The notes under the pieces: generated by a model
The model's database searches: none
Seen by the model: only the letters and a program-made list of their open reading frames with translations
What the model was told of the DNA's origin: nothing
Source: a bacterium SCSIO 12827
Lineage (GTDB): Bacteria; Pseudomonadota; Alphaproteobacteria; Rhodospirillales; Casp-alpha2
Reading direction: 5' to 3'
DNA length: 64,000 nt
NCBI GenBank assembly: GCA_024397995.1
Contig: CP073746.1
Location: forward strand, 248,001-312,000
Translations under genes and position numbers: made by a program
Shown: piece by piece, positions 17,853-28,482 of the stretch
How the letters are laid out: each line of letters starts with the position of its first letter
Numbering within the stretch: the first letter of the stretch is position 1

Positions 17853-18974
17853 TCAGGGGTGGGCTTGGCGCGTGCCGCGCCCGCCCGGGGATGTCGTGAG
17901 GCCCATTTCAACCCGGTTGCGGCCGTTATGCTTGGCCAGATACAAGGCTTCGTCGGCGCGTTCGATCAGGCTTTCCACGCTTTCGCCCGGCTGAAATTCC
18001 GCCGCCCCCACGGACACCGTGATGGTGCCCAGGCTCTTGCCGGTGGCGCGGTTGATGACGGCTTTCTTCGAGACCTGGGTGCAGACGTGCTCGCCAACCT
18101 TGGCGCCGTTCTTCAGCGTCGTATTGGGCAGCACGATGGAAAATTCCTCGCCGCCGTAGCGCGCAGTCAGGTCTTCGCCGCGCACGCAGCTTTTCAATAT
18201 GCGCGCGACGAACCGCAGCACCTGATCGCCGACCTGGTGGCCATGGGTGTCGTTGAAATTCTTGAAGTGATCGATGTCGATCATCAGCAAGGTCAGGGGC
18301 TGCCCCCGGTCCATGGCCTCGGCGGCGCCGATGCGGATTTCCTCGTCGAACAACTTGCGGTTGGCGACGCCGGTCAACGCATCGGTCATGGCTTCGTGGC
18401 GCAGGGATTCGACATCTTCCTTGAGGCTGCGGATTTCGCCCGCGGATTCCTTCAGCCGCGTTTCGAGGACCTGGTTGCGTTCCTCCATGGTGCGCGTCGC
18501 CGCGACCACCTGTTCCAGGATGGCCCGGATGTCCTTGCGGCCATCGTCCCGCGCCAACTCGCCAGACACCACGGACAGGGTGTCGCCATAGGCCTGGGCA
18601 TCAGTGCCGGCCTCTTCCAGGTAGGTCATCAGTTTCTTGAGTTCGGTTTCGACGCGCAGCGTGGCGTCGTTCAGGAAATCCTCGTCCAGGGTCACGCCCA
18701 GGAAGCGGTCGTAGATTTCCGCATTGCGTTCTTCGGTGAACGGCAGACCGGCTTCCAGGATCACATCCAGGGTGCGCGCCAGTTCCGGATATGCACCCGA
18801 GAAATACCGATACCAAACAGCAAAGTTGTTTGGTTTCGGCGGAATCCCCTTTTTCTCCATCATCTGGAGCGCCGATTTGGCGTAGGCGCTGGGGGTGCTC
18901 CGAGGTTTAGTTTCGTCGGACAACGGGCCTGCCTTCCTTTTTAAGGTGTTGGGGTCGCCGTTCTCACCTTCCAA
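17853..18974 (-). CDS. Diguanylate cyclase (GGDEF) with N-terminal helical domain
   Basis: A 373-residue cytoplasmic protein that should make cyclic di-GMP from two GTP. The catalytic loop is ARYGGEEF (GGEEF at 274-278), and the inhibitory I-site RxxD (RGED, 265-268) lies five residues before it, so product inhibition is expected. DALTGVANRKLFD and MIDIDHFKNFND are typical of active GGDEF domains. The N-terminal region (about 28-130) resembles the helical sensor found in other alphaproteobacterial cyclases (AVWYRYFSGAYPEL), followed by a coiled coil (150-195). No membrane segment. Monocistronic. Confidence 0.92.
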   Translation of the reverse strand: MEGENGDPNTLKRKAGPLSDETKPRSTPSAYAKSALQMMEKKGIPPKPNNFAVWYRYFSGAYPELARTLDVILEAGLPFTEERNAEIYDRFLGVTLDEDFLNDATLRVETELKKLMTYLEEAGTDAQAYGDTLSVVSGELARDDGRKDIRAILEQVVAATRTMEERNQVLETRLKESAGEIRSLKEDVESLRHEAMTDALTGVANRKLFDEEIRIGAAEAMDRGQPLTLLMIDIDHFKNFNDTHGHQVGDQVLRFVARILKSCVRGEDLTARYGGEEFSIVLPNTTLKNGAKVGEHVCTQVSKKAVINRATGKSLGTITVSVGAAEFQPGESVESLIERADEALYLAKHNGRNRVEMGLTTSPGGRGTRQAHP

Positions 18975-19048
18975 GAACCATTTATGTGCCGGTCATTCGG
19001 CGCCGACAAATTATAAGGCTATTTTCTAACATAACCCGTGCGCTGGAT

Positions 19049-19555
19049 TCATACCTTTTTCTTTATAATGATACGGCGCCCCACCTGCGGGGGTTGCGGC
19101 AGGGCGGCATGCGCCGCCTTCAGGCGCTCCAGATGCGCCAGAACGGGGGCCGGAAACGGCGCCGCGCGGCGGCTATTCAGGTCGACATGCAGGATCATCA
19201 GCTCGTTCGTCGCGGCCAACCGGTCGTCGTCTCCGGCGAACATTTCGTGGAACAGATGCAGGCGTTTACCGTCGACGTCCAGCACGCGCGGGCGCACCCG
19301 CATTTCCTCGCCCAGTTTGACCTCGCTGTCGTAGGTCAAATGGGCCTCGACCACAAAGACGGATCCCCCGGTGGCCGCGCGGTAGGCGGCATCCAGCCCG
19401 ACCACGTCCTGTAGGGCGTCGGTCGCATGGTCGAACACCAGCACGTAGTAGGCCAGGTTCATATGGCCGTTGTAGTCGATCCAATCGGGCAGGACCGTTT
19501 CGCGGTGCAGGATGGGGAGGGCTTCCGGCGGCTCGCCGGTCGGGCCATGGGGCAT
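19049..19555 (-). CDS. Hotdog-fold acyl-CoA thioesterase
   Basis: 168 residues from the ATG at 19555, chosen because GAGGAGG lies five bases upstream; an in-frame start at 19585 lacks such a site. The core phrase VLPDWIDYNGHMNLAYYVLVFDHATD has the DxNGHMN active-site helix of 4-hydroxybenzoyl-CoA-type thioesterases, closest in my judgement to the thioesterases linked to carnitine/betainyl-CoA metabolism. It ends in a Lys/Ile-rich tail (GRRIIIKKKV). Substrate unknown. Divergent from the glycosyltransferase operon. Confidence 0.8.
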   Translation of the reverse strand: MPHGPTGEPPEALPILHRETVLPDWIDYNGHMNLAYYVLVFDHATDALQDVVGLDAAYRAATGGSVFVVEAHLTYDSEVKLGEEMRVRPRVLDVDGKRLHLFHEMFAGDDDRLAATNELMILHVDLNSRRAAPFPAPVLAHLERLKAAHAALPQPPQVGRRIIIKKKV

Positions 19556-19645
19556 CGGGGCCTCCTCGGGGTGAAGTTGTCGCAACGGGTGCCGTCAGGC
19601 CCCACCCATCAGCCATGGAGGGAGTGGCCGCAGAATGCAAGATAT

Positions 19646-19674
19646 TTGACCTTTGACGGCACGGGTGCAATAAG
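19646..19674 (+). promoter_or_regulatory. Candidate sigma-70 promoter for the glycosyltransferase operon
   Basis: TTGACC (19646-19651), a 17-base spacer, and AATAAG (19669-19674) lie about 70 bp before the start at 19744. The -35 matches five of six and the -10 four of six consensus bases. Sequence inspection only. Confidence 0.4.
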
Positions 19675-19743
19675 CGGTCGCGCGTGCCGTGCCGCACTTT
19701 GGGCGGGCGGTGCCGCGACGATGGAAAAGCGCGAAGTTCCCTC

Positions 19744-20526
19744 ATGACCGGCATTTCTTCAGACACTGCTGCACCGGCCCTGGCCGTGGTTGTGCCCGTA
19801 CACAACGAGACCGAGAACCTAGCCCCGCTGATCGACGAGATCCGGGCGGCACTGGGGGGCGGTCCGGCGTACGAAATCATCTATGTGGACGACGGCAGCA
19901 CCGACGCGACCCTGGGTATGCTCAAGGATCTCGCGGATAAGATTCCGGAACTGCGCGTGCTCCGCCATATCGCCTGCTGTGGCCAGAGTGCCGCCATCTG
20001 GACCGGCGTTCGGGCGGCCCGTGCCCCTGTGATCGCGACCCTGGACGGCGACGGCCAGAACGATCCCGCTGATATCCCGGCCCTGGTCACCAAGTACAAT
20101 GAAGAAGGCGGCGGCGAGAGATTGATGATCGCCGGTCTGCGCGCCAAACGGCGCGACACCTACATCCGTCGTCTGTCGTCGCGGGTCGCCAACGGTATCC
20201 GTTCCGGCTTGTTGCAGGATGACACGCCTGATACGGGCTGCGGTCTCAAGGTCTTCCCTCGCCAGGCGTTCCTCGATTTTCCCCGGTTCGATCATATGCA
20301 CCGCTTCATGCCGGCGCTGATGCTCCGCCTGGGCGGGCGCGTCCTGTCCGTGCCGGTCAATCACCGCCCGCGCGAACGGGGGACCTCCAAATACGGGGTG
20401 TGGAACCGGCTGTGGGTCGGCATCGTCGACCTGTTCGGCGTGATGTGGCTGCAGCGCCGGGGCTCCAAACCCCAGGTCGTCGAGGAAACCCCTGGTCAGG
20501 GCGGAGCGGGCGGCCCGGCGCGATGA
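19744..20526 (+). CDS. Family 2 glycosyltransferase (dolichyl/undecaprenyl-phosphate sugar transferase type)
   Basis: A 260-residue GT-A enzyme. VVVPVHNETENL opens the nucleotide-sugar fold; IIYVDDGSTDAT and ATLDGDGQNDPADIP provide the Asp residues that bind UDP/GDP-sugar and metal; DTGCGLKVFPRQAF is typical of DPM1/ArnC-like enzymes that charge a polyprenyl phosphate. No C-terminal membrane helices as in GtrB/ArnC, so it is the soluble DPM1 type. It starts at the ATG at 19744 and its TGA overlaps the next gene as ATGA, so the two are translationally coupled. Confidence 0.9.
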   Translation: MTGISSDTAAPALAVVVPVHNETENLAPLIDEIRAALGGGPAYEIIYVDDGSTDATLGMLKDLADKIPELRVLRHIACCGQSAAIWTGVRAARAPVIATLDGDGQNDPADIPALVTKYNEEGGGERLMIAGLRAKRRDTYIRRLSSRVANGIRSGLLQDDTPDTGCGLKVFPRQAFLDFPRFDHMHRFMPALMLRLGGRVLSVPVNHRPRERGTSKYGVWNRLWVGIVDLFGVMWLQRRGSKPQVVEETPGQGGAGGPAR

Positions 20527-21227
20527 GCATGAAGCTCGCCCTGCGCGGCGGCACCCTGCTGTTGTCGCTGATCGCGGTCGTGATTTTGATTCGGCTGACC
20601 GGCCTGGACGCCCATCTTGATGAAACCTGGATCGACACCTACGTGCGCGGCAAGGGCATGGCCGGCATTCTGGTGTTCGTCGCCGCCGGCGGTCTGTGCA
20701 CGGCGATTGGTCTTCCGCGCCAACTGATCGCCTTTCTGGGCGGCTACGCCTTCGGCATCGCCGAAGGCACGGCGTTGGCGGTACTGGCGACCCTGGCCGG
20801 CTGCATCATCAGTTTCTATTACGCGCGGTTCCTGGGCCGCGACCTGGTCGCAGGCCGCTTCCCGGGCAAGGTGAAGCGTATCGACGGCTTCCTTGCGGAA
20901 AATCCGTTTTCGATGACGCTCCTGATCCGCTTTCTGCCGATCGGCTCGAACCTTTTGACCAATCTGGCGGCGGGCGTGACCAGTGTGCCCGGCCTGCCCT
21001 ATTTCGCCGGATCCGCCATCGGCTACGTACCGCAGACGTTGATCTTCGCGCTCATCGGTACGGGCATCAAGGTCGACCCGGCGGCCAATATCGCGCTTGC
21101 TGCCGGTCTGTTTGCGCTGTCGGGCATTCTTGGCGTGTATCTGTATCGCCGCAATCGTCACGGCAAGGTCCTGGATGAGGACCTGGAAGAGGACCTGGGC
21201 GGCGCCGGGTCTTCGACGGCGGAATGA
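20523..21227 (+). CDS. VTT-domain (DedA/TVP38-like) membrane protein
   Basis: A 234-residue inner-membrane protein with about five hydrophobic helices. The VTT (SNARE-associated) core is visible: LCTAIGLPRQLIAFLGGYAFGIAEGT, ISFYYARFLGRDLV and IRFLPIGSNLLTNLAAGVTSVP, followed by FAGSAIGYVPQTLIFALIGTG. Members of this superfamily move or scramble membrane lipids, including undecaprenyl phosphate. Lying between glycosyltransferases and overlapping the first by 4 bases, it may recycle or flip the lipid carrier they use; this is inference. Confidence 0.85.
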   Translation: MSMKLALRGGTLLLSLIAVVILIRLTGLDAHLDETWIDTYVRGKGMAGILVFVAAGGLCTAIGLPRQLIAFLGGYAFGIAEGTALAVLATLAGCIISFYYARFLGRDLVAGRFPGKVKRIDGFLAENPFSMTLLIRFLPIGSNLLTNLAAGVTSVPGLPYFAGSAIGYVPQTLIFALIGTGIKVDPAANIALAAGLFALSGILGVYLYRRNRHGKVLDEDLEEDLGGAGSSTAE

Positions 21228-21267
21228 GGCGCGGGTTGCGGCCCCTGACGATGGCCGGGAAACCGTC

Positions 21268-22467
21268 ATGCATGTCCTTCTGATCCCCTCCTGGTATTCT
21301 CACCTGCGGTCTGCGGGCGGTGGGTCGTTCTTTCGCGATCAGGCCCAGGCATTGGCCGCCGCCGGGCATAAGGTGGGGCTGATCTATCCCAAGTTATGGG
21401 GGTTGCGCGACTATCGCGCCGGGCCATTGCCGGCGATCAACCGCATTCGCGCCGAAGATGACGGTCAACTGCGGGTGTGGCGCATGGATACCCTGCATCG
21501 CCTGCCGCGGGTGCCGTTTCGCGATGCCTGCAAGTTCGCCGCCGCCGGGACGAAGCTGTTCGACGCTTATGTGGCGGCGGAAGGACGGCCCGATATTCTG
21601 CACGCCCATGCCGCCCTCTATGCCGGGGTCTTGGCCAAGCGCCTGGCCGCGCGCCGGGGCGTTCCCTTTGTGCTGACGGAACATTCGACGGATTTCGCCC
21701 AGGGCAAGCACCGTTGGTGGCAGAAGCGCCTGGTTTCCGGCGTGCTCACCGCCGCCGCCGCGCGCCTGGCCGTCAGCCCGCAGCTCCGCGATATTCTGCT
21801 CGACCAGTATGCGGCCCAGGCCGACCCGACCACGGTCGTGCCCAATATCCTGACACCGGCTTTCGAGGAAGCGGTGCCCGAGGATAAGGCCCCGGGCGGA
21901 CCTTTCGTATTTTTGTGTGCCGCGCGCATTTCCGCGGAAAAAAACCAGGAAGGCCTGATCCGGGCCTTCGCCCAGGCCTTTCCGGCGGGCGGGGCGGGGC
22001 CGGATGTGGAACTCCATTTCGTCGGCTCGGGCGACGGCGGGCCGCTTCTGCGTCTGGCTGGAGACCTGGGCATCCTCGACCGGGTCAAGGTTATCGGTCT
22101 GCTTCCGGCCGCGGACGTGCGCCGCGCCATGGCCGCGGCCGACGCGGTCGTGCTGCCCAGTTTCGTGGAAACCTTCGGCGTCGTGGTGATTGAGGCCCTG
22201 TCCCAAGGGGCGCCCGTGGTCGCCACCATTTGCGGCGGACCGGAAGGCATCCTGACCCCGGACAGCGGCATTCTGGTGCCGCCCGGCGACGACCCGGCGA
22301 TGGCTCAGGCACTTCGCGACATGCACGGGCGGGCGGCGTCCTTCGACCGCGCCAAACTGCGCCGTGACTGCCTGGAGACCTATGGCCATAAAGCCGTGGT
22401 CCGGCAGTTGGAAAGCATTTACGCTCGCGTGCTCGGCAATGACGGCGCAGGCGACGGCACGGCATGA
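21268..22467 (+). CDS. Family 4 glycosyltransferase
   Basis: A 399-residue GT-B enzyme starting at the ATG at 21268 (MHVLLIPSWYSHLRSAGGGS). The N-terminal acceptor domain has the Gly-rich loop SAGGGSFFRDQAQALAAAGH; the C-terminal donor domain has FLCAARISAEKNQEGLIRAF and the E(x7)E motif in SFVETFGVVVIEALSQGAPVV. It retains the nucleotide sugar stereochemistry typical of GT4. Probable role in surface polysaccharide or glycolipid synthesis. It follows the VTT gene by 40 bp, and its TGA overlaps the FkbM start. Confidence 0.9.
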   Translation: MHVLLIPSWYSHLRSAGGGSFFRDQAQALAAAGHKVGLIYPKLWGLRDYRAGPLPAINRIRAEDDGQLRVWRMDTLHRLPRVPFRDACKFAAAGTKLFDAYVAAEGRPDILHAHAALYAGVLAKRLAARRGVPFVLTEHSTDFAQGKHRWWQKRLVSGVLTAAAARLAVSPQLRDILLDQYAAQADPTTVVPNILTPAFEEAVPEDKAPGGPFVFLCAARISAEKNQEGLIRAFAQAFPAGGAGPDVELHFVGSGDGGPLLRLAGDLGILDRVKVIGLLPAADVRRAMAAADAVVLPSFVETFGVVVIEALSQGAPVVATICGGPEGILTPDSGILVPPGDDPAMAQALRDMHGRAASFDRAKLRRDCLETYGHKAVVRQLESIYARVLGNDGAGDGTA

Positions 22468-23276
22468 GCAAAACCTATTCCGCATTTCTGGCCGGCCTGG
22501 TCGGGGGGCTGACAGCCCCGATGTCGCGTTGGCCGCGTTACGCGACGCAGGCACGGCTGGCCGATGCCGTGACGCCACGGGTCCCCGTCGACACACCGCT
22601 GGGTCCCATCACTCTTTATACGCCCGGCAAGGATGCGCTTTATTTCGCCCGCCACGCTTTCTTGCGCGAACCGGAAACGGTCGAATGGATCGATGGCTTT
22701 CAGGCCGGTGAGGTGTTCTGGGATATCGGCGCCAGCGTCGGGCCCTATGCGGTCTATGCGGGCAAGCGGGGCATTTCGACCGTGGCGTTCGAACCCAATC
22801 CGTTCTCCTTTCACTGCCTCGCCCGCAACGTGGTTGAAAACGGCGTAGGTGAGGCGGTCCAAGCCCATTGCCTGGGCCTCAGTGACCGGGACGGGCGCGG
22901 GCGTTTCTACATGCCGTCGTTCGAGGCCGGCACTTCGGGTTCGTCGCTTTATGATAGCGGCTTGTCGCGCCTGGGTTTCGCCAAGGCCGAGATCGCCGTG
23001 GATGCTTTCGCGCTCGCCGCCGACAGCTTGATCGAGCGCTACGGCTTCACGCCGCCGCAGCACATCAAAATCGACGTCGATAGCATCGAACCGCAGATCC
23101 TCAAGGGCGCCATGGGGTTGCTGAAAAGCGGTCAGGTGAAATCGCTGCTTATTGAAATCGCCCCCGACGATGCGGAAATCCCCGCCCTTCTGACCGAAGC
23201 CGGCTTTGCCGAGGCGCGGCGCGGCATTCAGCGGGCGGATACGGATGTGAATGTGATCTTCACCCGCGCTTCCTGA
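22464..23276 (+). CDS. FkbM-family SAM-dependent methyltransferase
   Basis: A 270-residue protein with FkbM features: VFWDIGASVGPYAVYAG (SAM motif I), TVAFEPNPFSFHCLARNV (motif II acidic Glu) and HIKIDVDSIEPQILKGA, the highly conserved IKIDVxGxE segment. These enzymes O-methylate sugars in polysaccharides and antibiotics, and the gene closes the glycosyltransferase operon through an ATGA overlap, so a sugar hydroxyl is the likely target. The residue usually Gly in DVxGxE is Ser here (DVDSIE). Confidence 0.88.
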   Translation: MSKTYSAFLAGLVGGLTAPMSRWPRYATQARLADAVTPRVPVDTPLGPITLYTPGKDALYFARHAFLREPETVEWIDGFQAGEVFWDIGASVGPYAVYAGKRGISTVAFEPNPFSFHCLARNVVENGVGEAVQAHCLGLSDRDGRGRFYMPSFEAGTSGSSLYDSGLSRLGFAKAEIAVDAFALAADSLIERYGFTPPQHIKIDVDSIEPQILKGAMGLLKSGQVKSLLIEIAPDDAEIPALLTEAGFAEARRGIQRADTDVNVIFTRAS

Positions 23277-23341
23277 CCCTTTCAAACCCCGATCAGTGTT
23301 CGTTAATTGCGCAGTTTCCCTGGGATTCGGGCCCAATGCCC

Positions 23342-23370
23342 TTGACAGGGAGACGCCAGCGGACTACATC
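23342..23370 (+). promoter_or_regulatory. Promoter of groESL
   Basis: TTGACA (perfect -35, 23342-23347), a 17-base spacer, and TACATC as -10 (23365-23370). The CIRCE operator begins two bases downstream, so a bound repressor would cover the transcription start. The start of groES is 77 bp further on. Confidence 0.7.
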
Positions 23371-23371
23371 G

Positions 23372-23398
23372 CTGGCACTCACTTGGGTTGAGTGCTAA
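23372..23398 (+). promoter_or_regulatory. CIRCE operator (HrcA binding site)
   Basis: CTGGCACTC, nine bases, GAGTGCTAA. The right arm is a perfect CIRCE half-site and the left arm matches seven of nine bases. CIRCE is bound by the heat-shock repressor HrcA, itself matured by GroEL, which gives feedback control of groESL. Confidence 0.93.
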
Positions 23399-23446
23399 CA
23401 AACACAAAAAAACCCTTATGTTTCCAATATTTGACGGAGAGCGACT

Positions 23447-23734
23447 ATGAAGTTCAGGCCTCTGCATGACCGTGTGCTGGTCAAGCGCATCGAGCAGGAC
23501 GCGAAGACCAAGGGCGGGATCATCATCCCCGACACCGCCAAGGAAAAGCCCATGGAAGGCAAGATTATTGCCGTCGGTTCCGGCGCCCGCAACGAAGACG
23601 GCTCGGTTACGCCGCTCGACGTGAAAAAGGGCGACAAGGTCCTGTTCGGCAAATGGTCGGGCACCGAAGTGACGATCGACGGCGACGAGCTGATCATCAT
23701 GAAGGAATCAGACCTGCTGGGCATCATCGGCTAA
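23447..23734 (+). CDS. groES: Co-chaperonin GroES
   Basis: 95 residues ([20 protein letters not shown]), the normal length. The mobile loop that docks to GroEL ([15 protein letters not shown], residues 24-38) and the strand [14 protein letters not shown] are clear. Seven GroES lids cap the GroEL ring during protein folding. GGAGAG lies six bases before the ATG. First gene of groESL under CIRCE control, 58 bp before groEL. Confidence 0.98.
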   Translation: MKFRPLHDRVLVKRIEQDAKTKGGIIIPDTAKEKPMEGKIIAVGSGARNEDGSVTPLDVKKGDKVLFGKWSGTEVTIDGDELIIMKESDLLGIIG

Positions 23735-23786
23735 GGCCGATCGACCGCCCGCAAGGCACCCGAAAAAGATCGAACCAAGAGGATAA

Positions 23787-25439
<1,653 letters not shown>

Positions 25440-25464
25440 TCCCGCTGCCGACCGTTTGTTTCGG

Positions 25465-25500
25465 AAAGGGCCGCACCTTCGGGTGCGGCCCTTTTCTTTT
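25465..25500 (+). terminator. Rho-independent terminator of groESL
   Basis: AAAGGGCCGCACC, a TTCG tetraloop, and the perfect complement GGTGCGGCCCTTT make a 13-bp stem followed by TCTTTT. It lies 25 bp after the groEL stop. Confidence 0.93.
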
Positions 25501-25608
25501 GCGTGACCTGGATCAAGGGCGGGCCGGTGCACCTCGGCTATAGGGCCGGATGCGAAAGTTTGCTACCGTCCGCGGGTCTCGCGGTAACGGCCGGGAGACG
25601 AGGAAATC

Positions 25609-27225
25609 ATGCAGGTCGGATATCAGCGAATGACCATCAGTGCCGTCACGTGCGACATCAAGAAACTCATCAAGGCCGGGCGCCTAGCTGACGCGGGGCA
25701 GGCGGCCTATCAGGCCGCCGTGACCGGCCGCGCCGATGAGGAAACGTTGGAACTGGGCGCGGGCGCAGCCTATCAGGCGGGCGCCGACGATCTGGCGCTT
25801 GAGCTGTTTTCCCGCCTGGACGCGCGCCGCGCGCTGGATGCCGGACAATGGGCGATGATGGGCCATGCGGCGGAACGCCTTGGCGTCAGCCGGATCGCCT
25901 TGCCCGCCTATCACCGGTCGCTCGACCTGAAGCCCGGCGACGCGGCCGTGCATTACAACTTGGGTTCCCTCCAATTGCGCCGCCATCAATGGACCGAGGC
26001 GATCACGCATCTGCGGGCCGCCTGCGACGCCCGGCCCGATTGGCAGCCGGCCTGGGAGAATTTGGCCCAGGCCCTGGTCGGCACCGAACATTACGAGACG
26101 GTCGTGCCGTTTCTGGCCGACTGCATGGCGCGCTTTCCGGACAACCCCGTGTTCGCGTTTCAGCACGCGGCGGCCCTCCTGCATATGGGCGATCGGCCAG
26201 GGGCCGAAGCAGCCTACCGCGATCTGACCGCCCGCCTGCCGGACAATGCGGCCGCCTGGGCCGGGTTGGCGGCGGCGGTCATCCAGGGCGGGCGCAAGGA
26301 CGAAGCGGCCCGCCTGATTGCGGATGCCGCGGCCAAGGGTGCGCGGTCTCACGATCTCGACGAAATGGCGGCGACCCTGAAGTTGGACGCGGGTGATGTC
26401 GATGCAGCTATTTCCGGCTATGAAGCCGTCTTGGCGGCCAAGCCCGATCATCGCCTGGCCCGGGTCAATCTGGTCGATGCGCTGGTGCAGGCGGGTGATC
26501 ACAAACGCGCGCTCAAGGTCTGCGACGACCGCCTGGCGGCCGTGCCGGGGGATCCGGAAATGCTCGCCTACCGGGCCATCGTGATGACCGACATGGGGCA
26601 GGCGGCGGAGGCCGAGACCTTCCTGCCGCCCAACCTGATCATGGGCCACCGGCCCCTGGCGCCGAACGGCTTCGCCTCATTGGCCGACTTCAACAAGGCG
26701 ATGGTCCGCCACATCCTGGACCACCCGTCCCTGGTCCCGTCGCCGCCCAGCCACGCCACCGTCGCGGGCCGCCACACGGGCAGCCTGGTCTGCGACCCCT
26801 GGGGCCCGATGACCCAGTTCAAGGAGATGATCGCCGAGGCCGCGCGCGCCTATCGCCGCCGCCATCGGCGCAGTTCCCATCCCCTGTTCACCCGCTGGTC
26901 CGATGAATACTCGCTGACCCTTTGGGCGGTGGAGATGAATGCCGGCGGCCATCAGATGCCGCATATCCATCCGTCGGGTTTCTTGTCCGGCGTTTACTAT
27001 CCGCAGTTGCCGGCCCAGGTCACGGACCCGGGCGACACCAACGGCTTCATCGAATTTTTCCAGGCGCCCGAGCAATTCAAGCTGCGCCATCAACCGCGCC
27101 TGCAGTTGTTCCCGCCCGAGGAAGGGGTGATGTATCTGTTCCCCTCAGCCTATTTCCACCGCACCATTCCGTTCACCGGCGACGGCACGCGCATCAGCGT
27201 TGCCTTCGATCTGGTCGCCCTTTAG
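25609..27225 (+). CDS. TPR-repeat protein with C-terminal 2OG-Fe(II) oxygenase domain
   Basis: A 538-residue protein. Residues about 15-335 are helical tetratricopeptide repeats (for example DAAVHYNLGSLQLRRHQWTE and QPAWENLAQALVGTEHYETV). The C-terminal 200 residues form a putative prolyl-hydroxylase-like double-stranded beta helix: HIHPSGFLSGVYYPQLP (iron ligands around His452/454), a distal His517 in SAYFHRTIPF and Arg528 (DGTRISVAFDL) for 2-oxoglutarate. This layout matches the 2OG-FeII_Oxy_5 type. The substrate, presumably a protein held by the repeats, is unknown. GAGGAAAT precedes the ATG; the ATG at 25630 is an alternative. Confidence 0.85.
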   Translation: MQVGYQRMTISAVTCDIKKLIKAGRLADAGQAAYQAAVTGRADEETLELGAGAAYQAGADDLALELFSRLDARRALDAGQWAMMGHAAERLGVSRIALPAYHRSLDLKPGDAAVHYNLGSLQLRRHQWTEAITHLRAACDARPDWQPAWENLAQALVGTEHYETVVPFLADCMARFPDNPVFAFQHAAALLHMGDRPGAEAAYRDLTARLPDNAAAWAGLAAAVIQGGRKDEAARLIADAAAKGARSHDLDEMAATLKLDAGDVDAAISGYEAVLAAKPDHRLARVNLVDALVQAGDHKRALKVCDDRLAAVPGDPEMLAYRAIVMTDMGQAAEAETFLPPNLIMGHRPLAPNGFASLADFNKAMVRHILDHPSLVPSPPSHATVAGRHTGSLVCDPWGPMTQFKEMIAEAARAYRRRHRRSSHPLFTRWSDEYSLTLWAVEMNAGGHQMPHIHPSGFLSGVYYPQLPAQVTDPGDTNGFIEFFQAPEQFKLRHQPRLQLFPPEEGVMYLFPSAYFHRTIPFTGDGTRISVAFDLVAL

Positions 27226-27299
27226 GCGCTGTGCCGTCGTGACCGCCCGTTTCCATCCTGGTCCATGGCGCCTATCACGGCGGCTGGTGTTGGGACCGC

Positions 27300-27962
27300 T
27301 TGGCGCCGGTCCTGCGGGCGCGGGGGGCGGCGGTCACGGCCCCCGACCTGCCGGGCCATGGCGCGGACAGGACGCCGTCGGGGGACCTCACGCTGACGCT
27401 CTATGCCGACCATATCGCCGAAGCCGTCCGGCAACAGGGCGGCCCCGTCACCCTGGTCGGCCATTCCATGGCCGGGGCGGTGATCGCAGAAGTTGCCGAG
27501 CGGGTGCCGGACCTGCTTACCCGCCTGGTCTACCTCACGGCCTACATGCCGGGGCCAGGCGAAAGCATCATCGACTGGGCGCGCCGCGACGGGGATACGC
27601 GGGCGCGGGCGGACAAGGTCGTGTTCGACGGCGTGCCCTGCCTTGCCGTCGACCGTCAGACGACCTGGGACGCCTTCTATCAGGACGCGCCCGAGGAAGA
27701 CCTGGACTGGGTGTTTCCCCAACTCCGGCCCGAGCCCGTGGCGATCTTTCGTCAAGCCCTTGCCCTGACCCCGGAAAAATTCGGCCGGGTGCCGCGCGAT
27801 TACATTTCCTGCCGTCAGGACTTCGCCATTACCGCCGATCTGCAGGATTCCATGCTCGATGCCCTGCCGGCGCGGCGGACCTGGGATCTGGACTGCGGTC
27901 ATTCGCCCTTCGTGGTCTGCCCGGATGCCCTGGCCGACATTCTTCTGGACGGGGAAAGCTAG
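27300..27962 (+). CDS. Alpha/beta hydrolase with an apparent N-terminal frameshift
   Basis: From the first usable in-frame start (TTG at 27300) the protein is 220 residues. It has the nucleophile elbow VGHSMAGA (Ser), a C-terminal DCGHSPFVV with the catalytic His, and is similar to salicylate/methylketone-type esterases. The upstream 48 bases (27252-27299) clearly encode the missing strand with the oxyanion motif: SILVHGAYHGGWCWDR. That frame has no start codon and runs into a TGA at 27240-27242. A GTG at 27239 in the neighbouring frame would give MTA and join it if one base were added near 27245-27248. So the gene is either freshly broken or has a sequencing error. Confidence 0.75.
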   Translation: MAPVLRARGAAVTAPDLPGHGADRTPSGDLTLTLYADHIAEAVRQQGGPVTLVGHSMAGAVIAEVAERVPDLLTRLVYLTAYMPGPGESIIDWARRDGDTRARADKVVFDGVPCLAVDRQTTWDAFYQDAPEEDLDWVFPQLRPEPVAIFRQALALTPEKFGRVPRDYISCRQDFAITADLQDSMLDALPARRTWDLDCGHSPFVVCPDALADILLDGES

Positions 27963-28014
27963 GCTTCTTTGTTCGCCGCAAAGCGACCGTCGCGGCCATG
28001 CCGCGCGGGTTTTG

Positions 28015-28482
28015 CTAGAGCCCCAGTTCCGTCAGTCCGGGAAAATCGTCGGGCCGGGGGCCGAGGGGCCAGGTGAACTTGCGCTCATTTTCCGTGATGA
28101 TGACGTCGTTGATCGAGGCCTCGCGGCGGCGCATCAGGCCTTCCGGTGAAAACTCCCACTGTTCGTTGCCATGGGCCCGGTACCATTGGCCGTTGTCGTC
28201 GTGATATTCGTACTGAAAGCGCACGGCGATCCGGTTGTCGTGAAAGGCCCATAGTTCCTTGATCAGACGGTAATCAAGCTCGCGCGCCCATTTGCGTTCC
28301 AGGAATTCGACGATCTTGTCGCGGCCGGTGAAAAATTCAGCCCGGTTGCGCCAAGTCGAGTCAGGGGTATAGGCCAGCGACACCTTGACCGGGTCGCGGT
28401 GGTTCCAGGCATCCTCGGCCAGGCGGGCTTTCTGGGTTGCGGTCTCGAACGTGAAGGGGGGCAGGGGCGGGCGTGTTTCCAT
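28015..28482 (-). CDS. NTF2-like protein of the DUF1348 family
   Basis: A 155-residue cytoplasmic protein whose pattern ([22 protein letters not shown], then [20 protein letters not shown] and [11 protein letters not shown]-like [20 protein letters not shown]) is that of DUF1348 proteins, a branch of the SnoaL/NTF2-like fold. Function is unknown in the family; the cone-shaped fold often binds small hydrophobic ligands. No signal peptide. Divergent from the ANTAR gene at 28745 and convergent with the broken hydrolase. Confidence 0.85.
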   Translation of the reverse strand: METRPPLPPFTFETATQKARLAEDAWNHRDPVKVSLAYTPDSTWRNRAEFFTGRDKIVEFLERKWARELDYRLIKELWAFHDNRIAVRFQYEYHDDNGQWYRAHGNEQWEFSPEGLMRRREASINDVIITENERKFTWPLGPRPDDFPGLTELGL

